Below, in pieces: positions 35,470-50,400 of a stretch of DNA of 64,000 bases. The notes beneath the pieces are model-generated. The model was not told the DNA's origin and searched no databases. It worked only from the letters and a program-made list of their open reading frames with translations. Source of the stretch: Trema orientale (Eukaryota > Streptophyta > Magnoliopsida > Rosales > Cannabaceae); the NCBI GenBank assembly GCA_002914845.1, contig JXTC01000116.1, forward strand, positions 77,470 through 141,469, written 5' to 3'. Numbering within the stretch: the stretch's first letter is position 1; each line of letters opens with the position of its first letter. Made by a program: the position numbers and the translations under genes.

Positions 35470-38400
35470 CTGGTGAGAGAATGATGGATTAAATTAGGAA
35501 TCATTATTGTTATTACTATTATTATTATTATTATTTTTTAAATTAATATTGGGATTTATTAAATAAGTCATTTCCCAATTGTATTTGGTTTCCTATTCAT
35601 GTTTAGTTTCCCTATTATTTAGTTTCCTATCTTAGGTTTAGGTTTCCTGTCGGTGTTATAGCTTGTCTATACATTAGCCTCTCTATGTCCATTAATTTTA
35701 AGACTTGATTTATGAAATATACACTATTCAGACTCTCTCTCTCTCTCTAAATTAATCTCATTCTCTCTCTAAACTTCCTCTCTTCTTCTAATTCATCTAA
35801 AACGCTTCTCTTTTTTTTTCTCCTTCTAGTTCTACATCACAGAGATTATAATATAAATTTGGAAGCTCGGTTCTTTCTTTCTTCCACTTCTTTATAGCCA
35901 TTAATCCCAACTACTTGAGGATTTGTACATGAAACATACTCAGTTAATAATTACATACCATCAACTGTAACCAAGTTTGTAGAATGCATCCAAAAAGCAA
36001 TGTGTTCTTCAAAAATTTGTAGGCAGACAGATTTTGCAAGGGTTTATACCTGTGTTTGCCTCTCCTTCTCCATATCAAGATTGTGTCGCAGTTCCCTGGT
36101 TTTTGCACGCTCTAGTTCTAGCAATCGCTGTCTCTCAATCTCCTTCTCAGCTTCAGCTGCTCTCTCCCTAAAGGATGAAAGGTCAATAATATTTGTTACA
36201 TCGCCAAATTATATATTCATCAAATCCTTTGCCGCCGAAGAATACAAGATAAGTTTATAAGGATGTAACACCTATCAAGTTCTCGTAAATGCTCTGCTTC
36301 TCGTACAGCCGCCTCTTCTAAATATTTTTGACGGTTGTGTCTCATAAGAAGTTTTCTCTGCCTGCGAACTGCTATGTCTTCTTGGAGCTTGGACTTCTCT
36401 CTAATAGTAGAAGAAGAAGACAACAAAGTACCAATATGAGAGACCCCCAATTAAATTTTCCCAAAAGAAAGAAAGAAAGAAGAGCAAACAAAGTTGCTTA
36501 AAGAGCTCCATAAATCTCTATTTCTTCTAAAGATTGGCAAAGAAATAGACTCCACGTGTCCACCTTAACCACCAATGTTGGGGAATATATAGATGTTAGT
36601 GTGTGGGGGGAAAAAAAGGTGTATATATTGCAGTAAAAGGGATTCTGTAATCAGGTGGAAAGGAAGTCTATTCCACGCAAGTTAAGACTTTATTTTTTAT
36701 AAGATAACTTATGGGACTCGAACACCGATACAATTTAGACCACAGCGGGAGTAAGTGGGAGTAAACTCTCCAATTTGGTAAAACGTAACATTTAAGTATT
36801 CAAAACCCTCTCAAACTGACACCTTTCGAACAGATACAAAGATGAAGCTTTTAATGGTTTAGACACAAATATGCCCTTCAACTAAGTCTCTTGCACGTCA
36901 GTCAAACTCGCTTTTGATATTAATCTACAAGAGACCTAAGAAAGAAAGGGCTACTTTGCCAGCAGACAAGCCATAACTTCATACCAAATTCTTAACAAGT
37001 ACAAATGCACTTCTATCACATAAGAGATTGACTGCTTTATTTTTACAAAAGTCAAATATTTATTCGGGAGGAAAAAAAAAAATTAGAGGACTAAGTGGCC
37101 TTCAAAAATAAATTAACTGCCAAACAGGAGGAATCAAATTAATCTACCAATTCTCCTTCTTTCTTTCCCACTCAAATTAAACATTACAAAACAGAAAGCA
37201 AAATTAGTACGTACAGGGAACGAATGGACTCCTTGATTTGCTGAAGGCGCAAATCATCTTTCACATTAGCTGGAAAACATAGTAACAAAAACAAACACAG
37301 GATAAGTATTAAAATTAAACATTGAAGGCACTAAAGTCCTCGGACAGCAAATAAAGCAAAACATAATTTACATGCTAGTAAAGGAATCTGACATGCTTCT
37401 TTGGAATCACTAGATGATTCCTGTCGTGCCTGTTCTTTTTGAAGAATATAAAATTCCATTTCAGCTTCCTCCAGTTCCTGTAATGTTTACGATTAAAATA
37501 ACACCAGGAATAGCTTGAAAATGAAAAATGACACTAATTATAGCACAGCTTACCATGACTTCCTGGTCTACTTTGTTGGAGAAGAAATCAAAGTATGACT
37601 TAACAGATGTTAAATTGGCCATGACCTATCAGAAACTGTAAATTACCAACTATAACAAGAAAAGGCAATACGAAAAGACAGTATTAAATGACCACAAGAA
37701 ATTTTGATAATCCGTGCCAAATGGACACCAAACAAGTTCTTTAAAAATGGGGAAAAAATGAAAAATACACGTCTAAGTGATTAGACGTTGTGTAAAACAA
37801 GCACAACCCGAAGGATAAATCCAGTGAACAAGATACAGCTTATTTCTTTGCCTCACTTGGTGTGCTATCTTATTCTCCTCTTTCTAATGGAAATAAATCA
37901 TAGCAGCTAAAGATAGCCACAGTCAGGTAAACATTTTGAAATGCACATACATTACAATTTAATAGTCAATACAAGCATATACTATGAATTTCAACTAATA
38001 AAGTTTATTACCTGAAGAATCGCTTCACGTGTACTCACAAAATCTGGGTTGATTTGTTTTGAAGAACTCGCAGATAGTACTTCTCTTAGAGCCTTAAATG
38101 CAAATGTTGTTCAATGAAGTAACAGCAGTTAGACATAAAACTTGTCCATCACACTCAAATACAACTCAGGAAAAACAAAAGTTCGCATAGAATTTAACAA
38201 CTCCATTATGCTGTACAATACACTGAAACTTAAGCCTGAACCTACTACATACCTCTTTAGCTTCAACCTCATCATTTTTCAATCTATACAAAATTTGGCA
38301 AGCCCTTTTCTCAAGATCGCCAATCCTTCTTTCTACAAAAGGAAGGATACGATAAATAAGTTAAGGGCAATGAATACCCTCAATTCTAGATATAAAAGTA

Positions 38401-41400
38401 CATGCACACATACAAATGCTTACATATATATAAATTAAATAATAGGGCTATACCAGATTTCAACGATCCTAAAGTCTCAATATTTCTCCAAACATTTTGC
38501 GGAATCAGAGAAATATCTTCAGGAGGACTGTACAGACAAGCACCAGCAATAAGTGCCAATGAAAGTCGTAGCAAGGGGCCCTCAAAAGTTGGTTGACCAA
38601 GCTTTCCCAGACCATGAACACTATCTGCTGATGCCAGGAAAGATTGCAATTGGTGCCTTTGAGCAAATGGGATAAAATGTACAAGAAGGGCCATTGCACA
38701 TTTTCTAAGATGCAAAGATACATCAGACGATGCTATCACAACAACAACATCCCATGTACTTGATACCAAATAACAGATGGCAGACTCAGGAATTGTCGTG
38801 ACTAGGCCAGGGGAAGATAAATTGCTGCAACAACTAAAATCTTGTAGGTCAGGTCTTCCATTCATATCTTGGCCAACAAGTTTTCCCAAGAGCTGAAGTG
38901 CTATAAAGCGTTGTTCAGGCTCCGGATGACCCAACAGCGCACAGAACAGGTTGACCAGAGAAGTCTCACATTCATTAACAGCATGGATGTCTCTGGCAAG
39001 TAAAATTGACAACCATTTATCCGTCTGCAAACGCCAAGCAATTTTTGGTGCACCGCATGAATTATTTTTTATAGCAGAACAAATAAAACCAATGACATCA
39101 CTCAGTGCAAAACAATGGGGTACTCCGAGTAAACAATCAAGCATCACAGATGCAACTTCCCAGCAACCCTTTTCTTGAAGGGTCAGAATGGTTTCAGAAA
39201 TTCCTTCGAGACCAGCTCTCCAATGAACAAGGAATTGGTCAACTGACTTAGATGTACTAGAACTTTCACTGTCATTGTCTTGCACATTATCAGCTTTTTG
39301 TGCAAATGATGACAAACACCTTAAGTATATAAAACATTCTGCCGATGTTATGGTAAGCTTCCGAGCCAGTTGATGATGAAGATTCCAACACAACTCAGTC
39401 GCTGGGTTAAGCTTAGTAATGAGAACCTCTAAGTCTTTGGCAAATTCTACTATTTCCTCGGTGGATAAATTGAGAACTTTCTGATTTACATTAGCAGCAT
39501 TGTTATCCTCCAACTTATTAGGGACTATGTTCAGTGAGCTTTGGTAGACATCACAGAGAAACCCGAACTGTGACTCTGAGTTGTTACCTGAGTGTCTATC
39601 AACGGACAGCTGAAGTGGAACAGCACCAAATACTTGTAAAATCTGGACTAACAAGAGTTTGCAACTTTGCATAACATTCTGAAATGCAAAGAGGTAGTCA
39701 TAGAAAGAACTTGTTGGTTCGAAAGAAGTAAATTCGGCCCAGGACAACAAGGACTGCAGCATCTCCTTTCTACGTTGAATAGACAGATCAGGAAAGACAG
39801 AAGCCAAAATGAAAATCGTCAGTCCTCTACTATATACTTCTTCAAGAGCCCGGTCCTGATTCTCTTGAGGTCTAATGTTATTGAAAAGCTCATCAAAGCA
39901 CAATGACTCAAAATTAAGACACGAGTCATCATGTAATAGTCTCTCCTCATCAGACACCTTGCTTAAGGAATATGAAATGATTGGCTTCGACAAACACAAT
40001 ACAGAATCAATAACTGAAACATCACAATATGAAGCTCTAGAAAGGGACAGAAGCACTTGCACTACTCTAGGAATCTCAGGCACCATAGCTTCCATGTGCT
40101 CAGTTATGATGGCTTCTAATACATAAAGGATAACCACCTTAGCATTCTTTGCAACGTAACCTTTCAAATAATCAGAACTACTTTGAGTAGCCATTCGCTC
40201 CACATGATAAAACGGCCATGAACACAACTCAGAGAACCAACATAAAATATCTGGCACAACAGTGGAAGGAAGGGATCTCAACTGCAAGCCAACAGCCTCC
40301 AAAATGGTCTCCCCAAATTCTCCGAACTGTTTTTTCATATTAGGAAAGAACTTATAGAGGTCAGGGTAAATAACATGAAAAGAATGAAAAGATTGGTTTT
40401 CACGCTGTTGACCACCTGATTCTTCCAACTTCACATCCTCACGTTCACGATTGATAACATTATCTATTACAGCAAGCTCATCTGCAAATATAGATAATAA
40501 ATTTGTCAGCTGTTGCAGATCAGAGGCAAGGAAAATCCGATCCTTTATATATTGTTTTGCATTACGAGATACTGCCATCCAACCAAGAAACCGAACTAGA
40601 GGAGATTTACATCTAGAAAATGCAGAGATTCTATTTGTCCAGGCTGAAGGTGGAATCAAATTTGTATATTTGAAACCACTGTTCTTATTGATAGCAAACT
40701 CTGCCCCTTCATCACCACCGCTCGAGGCAACTACCAACCTCTGAAGCAGTATCCATCGGCGTTGTATCCCATGTATTGTTTCTGGCTCCAAATGAAGTTT
40801 CCCTTCTTTGAACTGCTGATAAAGGGATGTTAACATCCCATTTAAGTACTCGGCGGACTGTAAAATAATATCAATCACATGTTCTGAACTGCAATGTAAC
40901 TTTGTTGCTGAGTGCAATAAAAAAACAAGACTCTGCATAAGAATTTCATGCAATGAGTGATGTTTTCTCTGCAACCTTTCAATTAAAAAGTTGCATAACA
41001 GAGCTTGATTTTGTCGAACCAATGTGATGGCATCCACGGATTGTGCATCAAGCTGAGACAAGTTCACAACTTGTTCATCAGATATTCCGTTATTGCACAA
41101 ACCATCTTCACCACCAGACATCTTTTCCCGATATTTCCTGTCTAATTCAGCAGCCTCTAGCAAAATTTGGAGAACAATTTTGTCTCTTTTCTTTTCAAGT
41201 TGAGCTATTGTTTCTAAGCCAGTCCTAGACTTTCCAGAGACCTTCGTAAACTCAAATTCATGGTCTTTTAAAGAACTAGTGTCTTTGATGTTGACCTGAT
41301 TCATTAACTTTGGACTTTTCTTCAAAGATATCATAAAAAAAGGGTTGACATAGCATTCAGCAGCCAAGAGCAAAGCATCTATTGCTGCATCATGGCTCTC

Positions 41401-44400
41401 CACTGTAATCTCGTCCTGGGAATGCAAATCTACGGCCAAACGCCGAAACTCAGAAGCCCTAAGCTCACAGTCTTGATAGTTTATAAGTTGAAAGTAATCT
41501 GCTTGTATGTTAAAGTATTCAGCCCTGAAACCAGTATCCATTACCAAGTCAACATGAGACTGCTTGGGAAAGACTTTCTCAACCTCTAGCTTTGGTTCTA
41601 AGCTGATCACCCCAGGGTTAGAGCCAGAGCTATACTCCCTCAAGTCATTATATGTATTTGTAAGTGCAATGCTACGTAATTCTATTGGAGCAAAAAGAAG
41701 ACTGACATCTTCAAAAACATCCATCTTTGTTGCGGTATCTGCAACATCCGTTTTCGCATCAAGTTCATCCTGGTTATTTGATTTTAAAGAAAGTACTCCA
41801 TGGCAAAAGTTAGAAGAAACAGATAAACCACTTGAAGATTCAAGTTCTATAGGCTCGGAAATAGAAGACGTGCGAAGGTCTATTTCAGGAGGTAATTGCA
41901 TGCGGGGTTCCAATATTGCTAGAAGGACACTGCAATAAGAAATAAATATCCATTATGAGTCCCATAAGAGAGAAAGAAGACTGCTTTTGTGCAAGATAAA
42001 ATAATTCAAAAATAACATCATATAGAAAACAAGATCATAAATCAATTCGAGAGTTTCTCTTTGTCTTTGATTTTATATGATTGGGTTGCTCTTGCATAGG
42101 TGTCCTGTTATCTTCGTATTTCTTTTATTTCTTTACCGTTGCTCTTGATTTTTTTTTTTACAAGTCTCTGTTTCTTACCAAAAATTATTATTACTCTCCA
42201 AGTACACAAGACAGTGTCCTTTGTGTTTTTGGACATTTAGCACAATAAAACATATTAGCTTAAAGTGTGGTTATAACGTTATGTTGCAGAGTAATATTTA
42301 AGGCAGACTTTACACGGGTTTTTCCAAAATGTTGTGGTTTGGTATTGAATGGGAAGCCTACTGGTTTTGGAAAAAAGGGAAGATAGAATCTGTAATGAGG
42401 AATTGCATCGCGTTGGATATTCTTTGAGTAATCGAGAAGACGCTGGAAATTCAAGTTTTTAGCTTGTCTTTCAGAAGTGGTGGCTGAAACTCAAGAATTT
42501 TTCTCTTTCCTTGATCATAATTAGCCGGGAAAAAAAAAATATGTTTATAAGTTCTTAGCATTTAGTTCTCTAGCTTATATTTTCTTTGTTGTCTTTTGTT
42601 CTTGAGGGTAACTTATCCTCTACAAACACTTTATTGGTAGAGTGCATTAAAGGGGGCAGACAGATTTGTGATGCTGGTAATCCAATGGTTAATGATTATG
42701 TACAAGTTTGTGGAGAAAACAGTTATCATATGTATATAATATATTGAGAAGGAAAATATGAAATTATTAGCTAAAGCTTCTAATTTATAGGCTGAGGAGA
42801 TTTAGTTTCACGAAAAAATGAAGTAGATTTGTTGATTGCTCTTAAGTGTGAACCGGCTGATTATAGGATCAGATTTTTAGGAATAAGTTTATTTTGTTAC
42901 CTAAAATAAAGGGATATCAATGATTCTCTATCTTTCTTATTTTATTTTNGTTTTTCTTCCGTGTGATTATTTAAAGTTTGTAATGCTGGTTGTAAATTAA
43001 TAAGATGAATGAGAAAATCTCTTTCTCCTTCAACTCTCGCTACATGGTATCAGAGCTTTAGGGCTCGATCATGAATTTCAAAACTGCCCTAGTTGGGGAA
43101 ACTATCGCCCCTACAGAAGCCACCAGTGGAGTAACGGCATCGAAAGGTACTGCTCAACCGGTTCCAGCAGTGTCTCCCTCCGACAATTCTCTTCAGATTA
43201 CCATTCCTAAATTGAATGGAAAAAATTACCTTGAGTGGTCCCAATCAGTGCGTTTGGTAATCGACGGCAAGGGGAAGCTCGGGTACTTGAATGGCGAAGT
43301 AAAACCGCTGGAGACCAACGACCCAAAATACAAACAATGGCGATCGGAGAACTCTATGGTCACTGCCTGGCTGATAAACTCCGTTGAACCACCTTTGGGA
43401 AAACCTTTTATGTTCCTGCCGACAGCTCGTGATGTTTGGGAGGCGATTCGACAAACGTATTCAGATCTGGAAAATCACTCTCAGTTATATGAACTGAACA
43501 TCCAGATGTGGCAGATACAACAAGGTGATCGAGATCTTACTTCCTATTATAATGAAATGATGATGCTTTGGCAGGAATTGGACATGTTTGAAGAGGAAGA
43601 ATGGGAAAGCGTAAATGACAGTATTCGGTACAAGAAGAAAGTAGAGAGAAGCAGGGTATTTGTTTTTTTGGCAGGTCTAAACAAGGACCTTGATGAGGTT
43701 CGAGGAAGAATATTAGGGCGAAAACCCTTACCATCTAGCAGAGAAGCTTTTTCTGAGGTGCGTAGAGAAGAAGCCCGAAGGCAAGTGATGTTAAAAAAAT
43801 CAGAAGAACCAAAAGCAGACATGGATGGGTCGGCTCTTGTTGCCCGTGGCTTTGATCAGGAAGGTGATAGGCGTGGAGGAAAACAAAAGCCCTGGTGTGA
43901 TTATTGTCGAAAGGCTTGGCACACACGGGAGACTTGTTGGAAACTCCATGGAAAACCAACAAACTGGAAGAAAAAATCAGGAAGTGATACACAACCAGGA
44001 GGAGGTCCTCGTGCATTCCAGGTTAGCAACACAAGTTCAGGGCAGCAGTCATCCTCAGATCAACTTCCTTTCACTAAGGAACAAATAGAGCACTTGTACA
44101 AAATGCTTCAATCCCAAACCATAGAAAATAATAATCCATCGTGTGCTATAGCACAGTCAGGTAACTCTTTTATTGCAGCAATTGCTCATACCAGTTATAA
44201 TAGCTCCTGGATATTAGATTCAGGGGCTACAGATCATATGACTGGATTTTCGCAGTTTTTTTCTTCATATGTACCATGTGCAGGAAATAAAAAAGTAAAA
44301 ATAGCAGATGGTTCCTTTGCAACTGTTGCTGGAAAAGGCACAATTCCCATTTCCTCTTTTCTAATCCTTAAAGATGTTCTTCATGTTCCTCATCTTTCAT

Positions 44401-47400
44401 ATAATCTTTTGTCTGTCAGTAAATTAATTCAAGATCATAACTGTAGAGTTAATTTTTTACCTTCCGTTTGTGAAATTCAGGATTTAACCTTGGGGAAGAT
44501 GATTGGCAGTGCTAGACAGGACGGAGGCCTCTATCTTTTGAATAATGGATCAACTTTTGGAAGGCAAGACTGGAAAACTTGTTTCAATTTTATTTCTGTT
44601 TCTAGTGACAATGAGATTATGTTATGGCATTATCGTTTAGGACATGCAAATTTTCAATATTTAAAATATCTGTTACCCAAGTTATTTTTAAACAAAAATC
44701 CTTCCTCCTTTCGGTGTGAATTTTGTGAGCTTGCCAAACATCGTCGTGCTATGTTTCCTTCTCAACCATACAAAAAATCAGAACCATTCACGATGATTCA
44801 TAGTGATGTATGGGGTCCTTCAAGAGTGGCAACCCTTTCTGGAAAACGTTGGTTCATCACATTTATTGATGATCATACTAGGATCACTTGGGTATTTCTT
44901 CTAAAAGATAAATCTGATGCTGAAACTGTATTTAAAAACTTTTATAAAATGATTCAAACTCAATTTCAGACTCAGATTAGAATTTTTCGAAGTGATAATG
45001 GGAAAGAATATTTCAATACCATACTAGGGAATTTTTTTGCTGACAAAGGAATTGTACACCAAAGCTCTTGTAATAATACACCTCAGCAAAATGGGATAGC
45101 TGAAAGAAAAAACAGACATCTTCTTGAGGTTGCTAGGGCCTTAAGTTTTACAACAAAGGTTCCCAAGTATCTTTGGGGAGAAGCAGTTTTAACAGCTACC
45201 TATTTAATCAATCGAATGCCTACGAGAGTTTTAAATTTTAAAACACCAATGAAAACTTTCAACGAGTGTTTTCCTAGCTCTAGNNNNNNNNNNNNNNNNN
45301 NNNNNNNNNNNNNNNNNNNNNNNNNNNNNNNNNNNNNNNNNNNNNNNNNNNNNNNNNNNNNNNNNNNNNNNNNNNNNNNNNNNNNNNNNNNNNNNNNNNN
45401 NNNNNNNNNNNNNNNNNNNNNNNNNNNNNNNNNNNNNNNNNNNNNNNNNNNNNNNNNNNNNNNNNNNNNNNNNNNNNNNNNNNNNNNNNNNNNNNNNNNN
45501 NNNNNNNNNNNNNNNNNNNNNNNNNNNNNNNNNNNNNNNNNNNNNNNNNNNNNNNNNNNNNNNNNNNNNNNNACTGTCTTGAAGCATTCTCAAGAATCTA
45601 ATCCGAGGATAGATCATGATGATCTGTCAAAAGTTCCTAATGATAATCCTTCAGGTAATTCTGAGTCAAATTCTTTAAATCAACTTGATCTTCCCATTGC
45701 TCTTAGAAAAGGTCTTAGGGCTTGTACAAAATATCCTCTGTCTAATTTCGTCTCATATAAAAATATGTCACCTTCTTATTGTTCTTTTATTTCACAAGTG
45801 AGTATTGTCATTCCCAATAATGTACAGGAAGCTCTAAAAGTTCCTGAATGGAAGGAAGCCATATCTGAGGAGATGAGAGCTTTGGAAAAAAATGCTACTT
45901 GGGAGAAAGCGGAACTGCCAAATGGAAAGACAGCCGTTGGCTGTAAATGGGTATTCACTATAAAGTATAACTCAGATGGATCCTTGGAGAGATACAAAGC
46001 TCGGTTAGTGGCTAAAGGTTTTACTCAAACTTATGGTGTGGACTATTCTGAAACCTTTTCTCCCGTAGCAAAGCTAAACACCATCCGAGTGATCCTATCT
46101 GTAGCAGTCAATCTTGATTGGCCATTAAAACAGTTAGATGTGAAGAATGCCTTCCTCAATGGAGACTTGGAGGAGGAGGTCTATATGGATCCACCACCTG
46201 GGTTTACCGAAAAATTTGGATCTAAGGTGTGCAAATTAAAAAAATCACTCTATGGCCTCAAACAGTCACCTCGAGCTTGGTTTGAGAGATTCACAAAGTT
46301 TGTCAAGAGCCAAGGATATAACCAAGGACAATCTGATCATACCCTTTTTACAAAATACTCTACCAAGGGGAAGATCTCAGTCTTGATTGTCTATGTGGAT
46401 GACATAATTCTGACAGGAGATGATATAGAAGAAATGAGTAGATTGAAGAATGGTTTAGCAAAGGAGTTTGAGATTAAAGATTTGGGACAGTTACGATACT
46501 TTCTTGGTATGGAAGTTGCAAGATCAAAGAAAGGTATTGTAGTATCACAACGGAAGTACATCTTAGATCTCTTGAAAGAAACAGGAATGAGTGGATGCAA
46601 ACCATCTAACACACCAATCGAAGTCAATACTAAACTAGGAGAAGTGAAAGATGGGGTTCCTGTTGATACAGGTAGGTATCAAAGGCTAGTTGGGAGATTG
46701 ATTTATTTATCTCACACGAGACCTGATATTGCCTTTGCTGTAAGTATGGTTAGTCAATTTATGCACTCTCCATATGAGAAGCATTTAGAAGCTGTGTACC
46801 GAATCCTGAGATATCTGAAAGGCACACCAGGAAAAGGACTTCTTTTTAAGAAAAATGAGAAGAGAGGAATTGAAGTATATACAGACGCAGACTGGGTAGG
46901 TTCAATCACTGATAGAAGATCTACATCAGGCTACTGTACATTCCTATGGGGCAATTTAGTCACATGGAGAAGTAAAAAACAAAATGTAGTTGCCAGAAGT
47001 AGCGCTGAAGCTGAGTATAGATCAATGGCTCAAGGAGTTTGTGAAATACTTTGGCTGAAAAGAGTATTAGAGGAACTCAAGAAACAAGTCATACTTCCTA
47101 TGAAACTGTACTGTGACAATAAGGCAGCCATAAGTATTGCTTACAATCCAGTTCTTCATGATAGGACGAAACATGTTGAGATTGACAGACACTTTATTAA
47201 AGAGAAACTTGAAGAAGGGGTTATTTGTACTCCATTTGTCCCTACTACACAACAAGTAGCAGATATTTTAACCAAAAGCCTATTAAGACAACCATTTGAA
47301 TTTCAAGTTAGCAAGTTAGGCATGTTTGATATCTTCGCACCAACTTGAGGGGGAGTGTTGATTGCTCTTAAGTGTGAAGCGGCTGATTATAGGATCAGAT

Positions 47401-50400
47401 TTTTAGGAATAAGTTTATTTTGTTACCTAAAATAAAGGGATATTAATGATTCCCTATCTTTCTTATTTTATTTTTCTGATTTAGCTGCTGATTTCCAGCA
47501 GCATATTTCTCTTCCGTGTGATTATTTAAAAGTTTGTAATGCTGGTTGTAAATTAATAAGATGAATGAGAAAATCTCTTTCTCCTTCAACTCTCGCTACA
47601 AGATTTCTTTTTAAATCTGAATTATGTAGCATTCTGTTTTGAATGGATCACATTCCACTTTTTACTAGTTTGAGGAGTATCAGAAATGGGGACCATCTTT
47701 CCCTTTTCTTGTTCACATTGGTCATGTAAGATGATGCCTGGGGAAATAAATCATTGCTATCTTTAGCGCTTTGGAATTGAGATATGACATTATGATAGGC
47801 AGTGCCTCATCTTTTCTCGGCTGACAAGACCTCTGCCGTTGGCAAATGAGAACAGTCAAACATCAAGCTTTGAAATTGATATTAAGAGAAGTCAGCAACA
47901 TTGTTGGCCTCTAAGACACCAGATCAAAATAATTAATCTCAGGTTCTAAGAACAACAGTACTAAAAGGTAAATTATGGCAGTTAGAAACGATAAAAAAGC
48001 ACAAGATTAAGTAAACCTTTTGGGTTAAAAAGTCAATCAACTGCTGCACCTTAATTGGGATAACCATTGTGCCCTTTTCTTACAGGAGAAGTCTATATGG
48101 GAGCCACCGGTGGAGAGGATGGAACAAAGATTAGAAGGCAGGTAAGGAGAGGGAGAAACATAATTCTAAACTTACTTCTTTTGGGGATAGCTGAGGTTTT
48201 GGATTGCTTAAGCTGAAACTTTTAGTTGTTTCTGGTCCATTTTGCAATATTTTCACCAGTACATTTTTGTTGTCCAAAATTATAACTTTTCTATGTCAGA
48301 CAAGAGGAAAAGTATGCTTATCTAAATTATCTTCTAACCAGAGGAAAAGTATGCTTATCTAAATTATCTTCTAACCAGACATTCTGCGACCTTCAGAAAA
48401 CTAGGAGATTAAATAACATGACCAACATGTATTACCTAGGAGTAACTGTGCCACGCCTCCATTCAGATTCCAAAGAAGGTAAAACCGCTGGCTTTTCTAC
48501 TGCTGTACGAATCACATTGAGAGCGATCACACAATTGCTTTCCTGTTTTTCAGGATAAGTGGAAGATAGATCTCTGAAGGATATTGTGCTCTTAAATGAA
48601 GCAACGGCAGGATCAATAAATGGCTCTAGCATCTCCACAAGAAAGAGAATCTTGTGCTTTACTTCCTGAAACAAAAACAAAATACAAACTAACAGCACCA
48701 TTCTGGAATATCACATACAGGAGCTGTTTACCAGTATCAAGAAATTCAACCTGTTAAGGGGCATATCACTGTAAAGCACGAAGAACAGCAGACAACAGTA
48801 TCATTTGGAAAAAAAAAAATCGCAACATGACAAGCATTATCTCTTTGCCAAAACATTGCAGTAGATGCCATATATTCAAAGTAACATTGTAAACAATGAC
48901 TAATTATCTTTCTTTCTCTTAAAAACTTTTCCATGAAAAATCACCAAAGCAAGAAATAATACCTTATACTTTCCCAGTATATCGTCCGTATGACCAGAGA
49001 TAGCCAGCACAATATATTTTAAAGCAGCACGAGCACGGGCCAGGCAATGTTTAGCACCCTAAAGCACATGTCATGTCAATAACAAAAACAGGTATTACTA
49101 CAATGTCTACAAATAAGTAAACGAGCATTCAGCAAGAAGTAAAACATCCACCGAAGCCTCTAGTAACTGATACATTCTAAAGGGAAGAAGAAGTAAATGC
49201 ATATATAAACTACAGTATCTGTATATTGTAACTCCAAGTGAATAGGTATATGCAAATTTGCAGAATTTGAGTTTTGTTTCTTTTTCTAAAAAGGAACTAG
49301 GAATTTTTTATTTTTAATTTGAAAATTCGTTCATAGGATAGGGCATTCGAATTTTAGGTAATTGACTACCTTTTTTTTATTGCTATCAACAAGTTGAAAC
49401 AAAACATATGAACACATGCCGGAAAAATATTTGTTCTTCTGGTAGATAAATAACAGATATACCTGGATTGTACCCAAAAGATCCTCCAGAAGCTCCACAG
49501 TCAGATCAACCTGTAGTAAGTCAGCTGATAAGACCCAATGGTATGCTCACAAATTAAAGAAGACAAACATAAAGGAAATTGAGATAATAGGATTACTGAT
49601 ATATTGAAAATATGATAGAAGAAGAAGATGCAGTAACTTTAGGCATTCGAGAGGCCTAGAACTCTCCCATGGAGCTCAGCTCCAATAACCAACTCTCCAC
49701 CAAATGACTCCATGCCATCCCTTGCCACTCATGAGTCCTAAATATAACCCTCCATTATTTCAGCCACTACTAACAAACTAACAGAAGACTATACTACCCT
49801 TGTGTCCAAAAGTCAACCATCCGACTCCTTAACCCACTACCAGAATGCTTAATATCCCTTCTTACACCTCCTAGCCTAAGTGGTTCAGATTGGGTCTTAT
49901 CATCAGCTTACCAAGCTGAGAATTTAAACAAGACAAGACAACGTGTAGACGTGCAAACCAACAATTCACTACAAAATCCTACAGCACAAACTTCAAAACA
50001 CAAATTTTGCCTTAGGCGAACCTTCGCAATCACTTGAGCCATCCAAGGTGCTAGAACACTACAACACAGGTCAATCAGGACACTAGCAGCCTTCACCTGT
50101 AAAACGAGTCGCAATTAACAGTTAATCATGAGTTTCACCAAATGAAAAATAAAAGAAACAAAGACTTCAGGCCACAGAATTAAACTTTGAGCACTTTCTA
50201 GGGGTGTATTAATACATTTTGTGGGTCATATACTATTACACTTGCACCACTCATTCTTATTGAACATACTTATGGTATGAACCAAAAGAGTCTTTGTTTA
50301 CCTACGTGAAAGTAAAAAGATCACTTTGAGATTTATAGGGCCTGTTTGGCATGACTTTCAAAGATCTTTTGGAGCCCAAAAGTTACTTTTGGGGGAGTTT

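Larger units (their letters stand above)
42825..47605 (+). mobile_element. Near-intact Ty1/copia retrotransposon in intron 16 of the giant gene
   Basis: Element 42830-47600 is flanked by the 5-bp duplication AGATT (42825-42829 and 47601-47605). The 5' LTR is followed at once by TGGTATCAGAGC, the initiator tRNA-Met primer site. A polypurine tract GAGGGGGAG precedes the 3' LTR. One open gag-pol frame spans the interior apart from the assembly gap. It lies antisense to the host gene and stays clear of the splice sites (41930 and 48435). The LTRs differ at three substitutions plus indels, so the insertion is recent. The lineage within copia is not decided. Confidence 0.95.
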
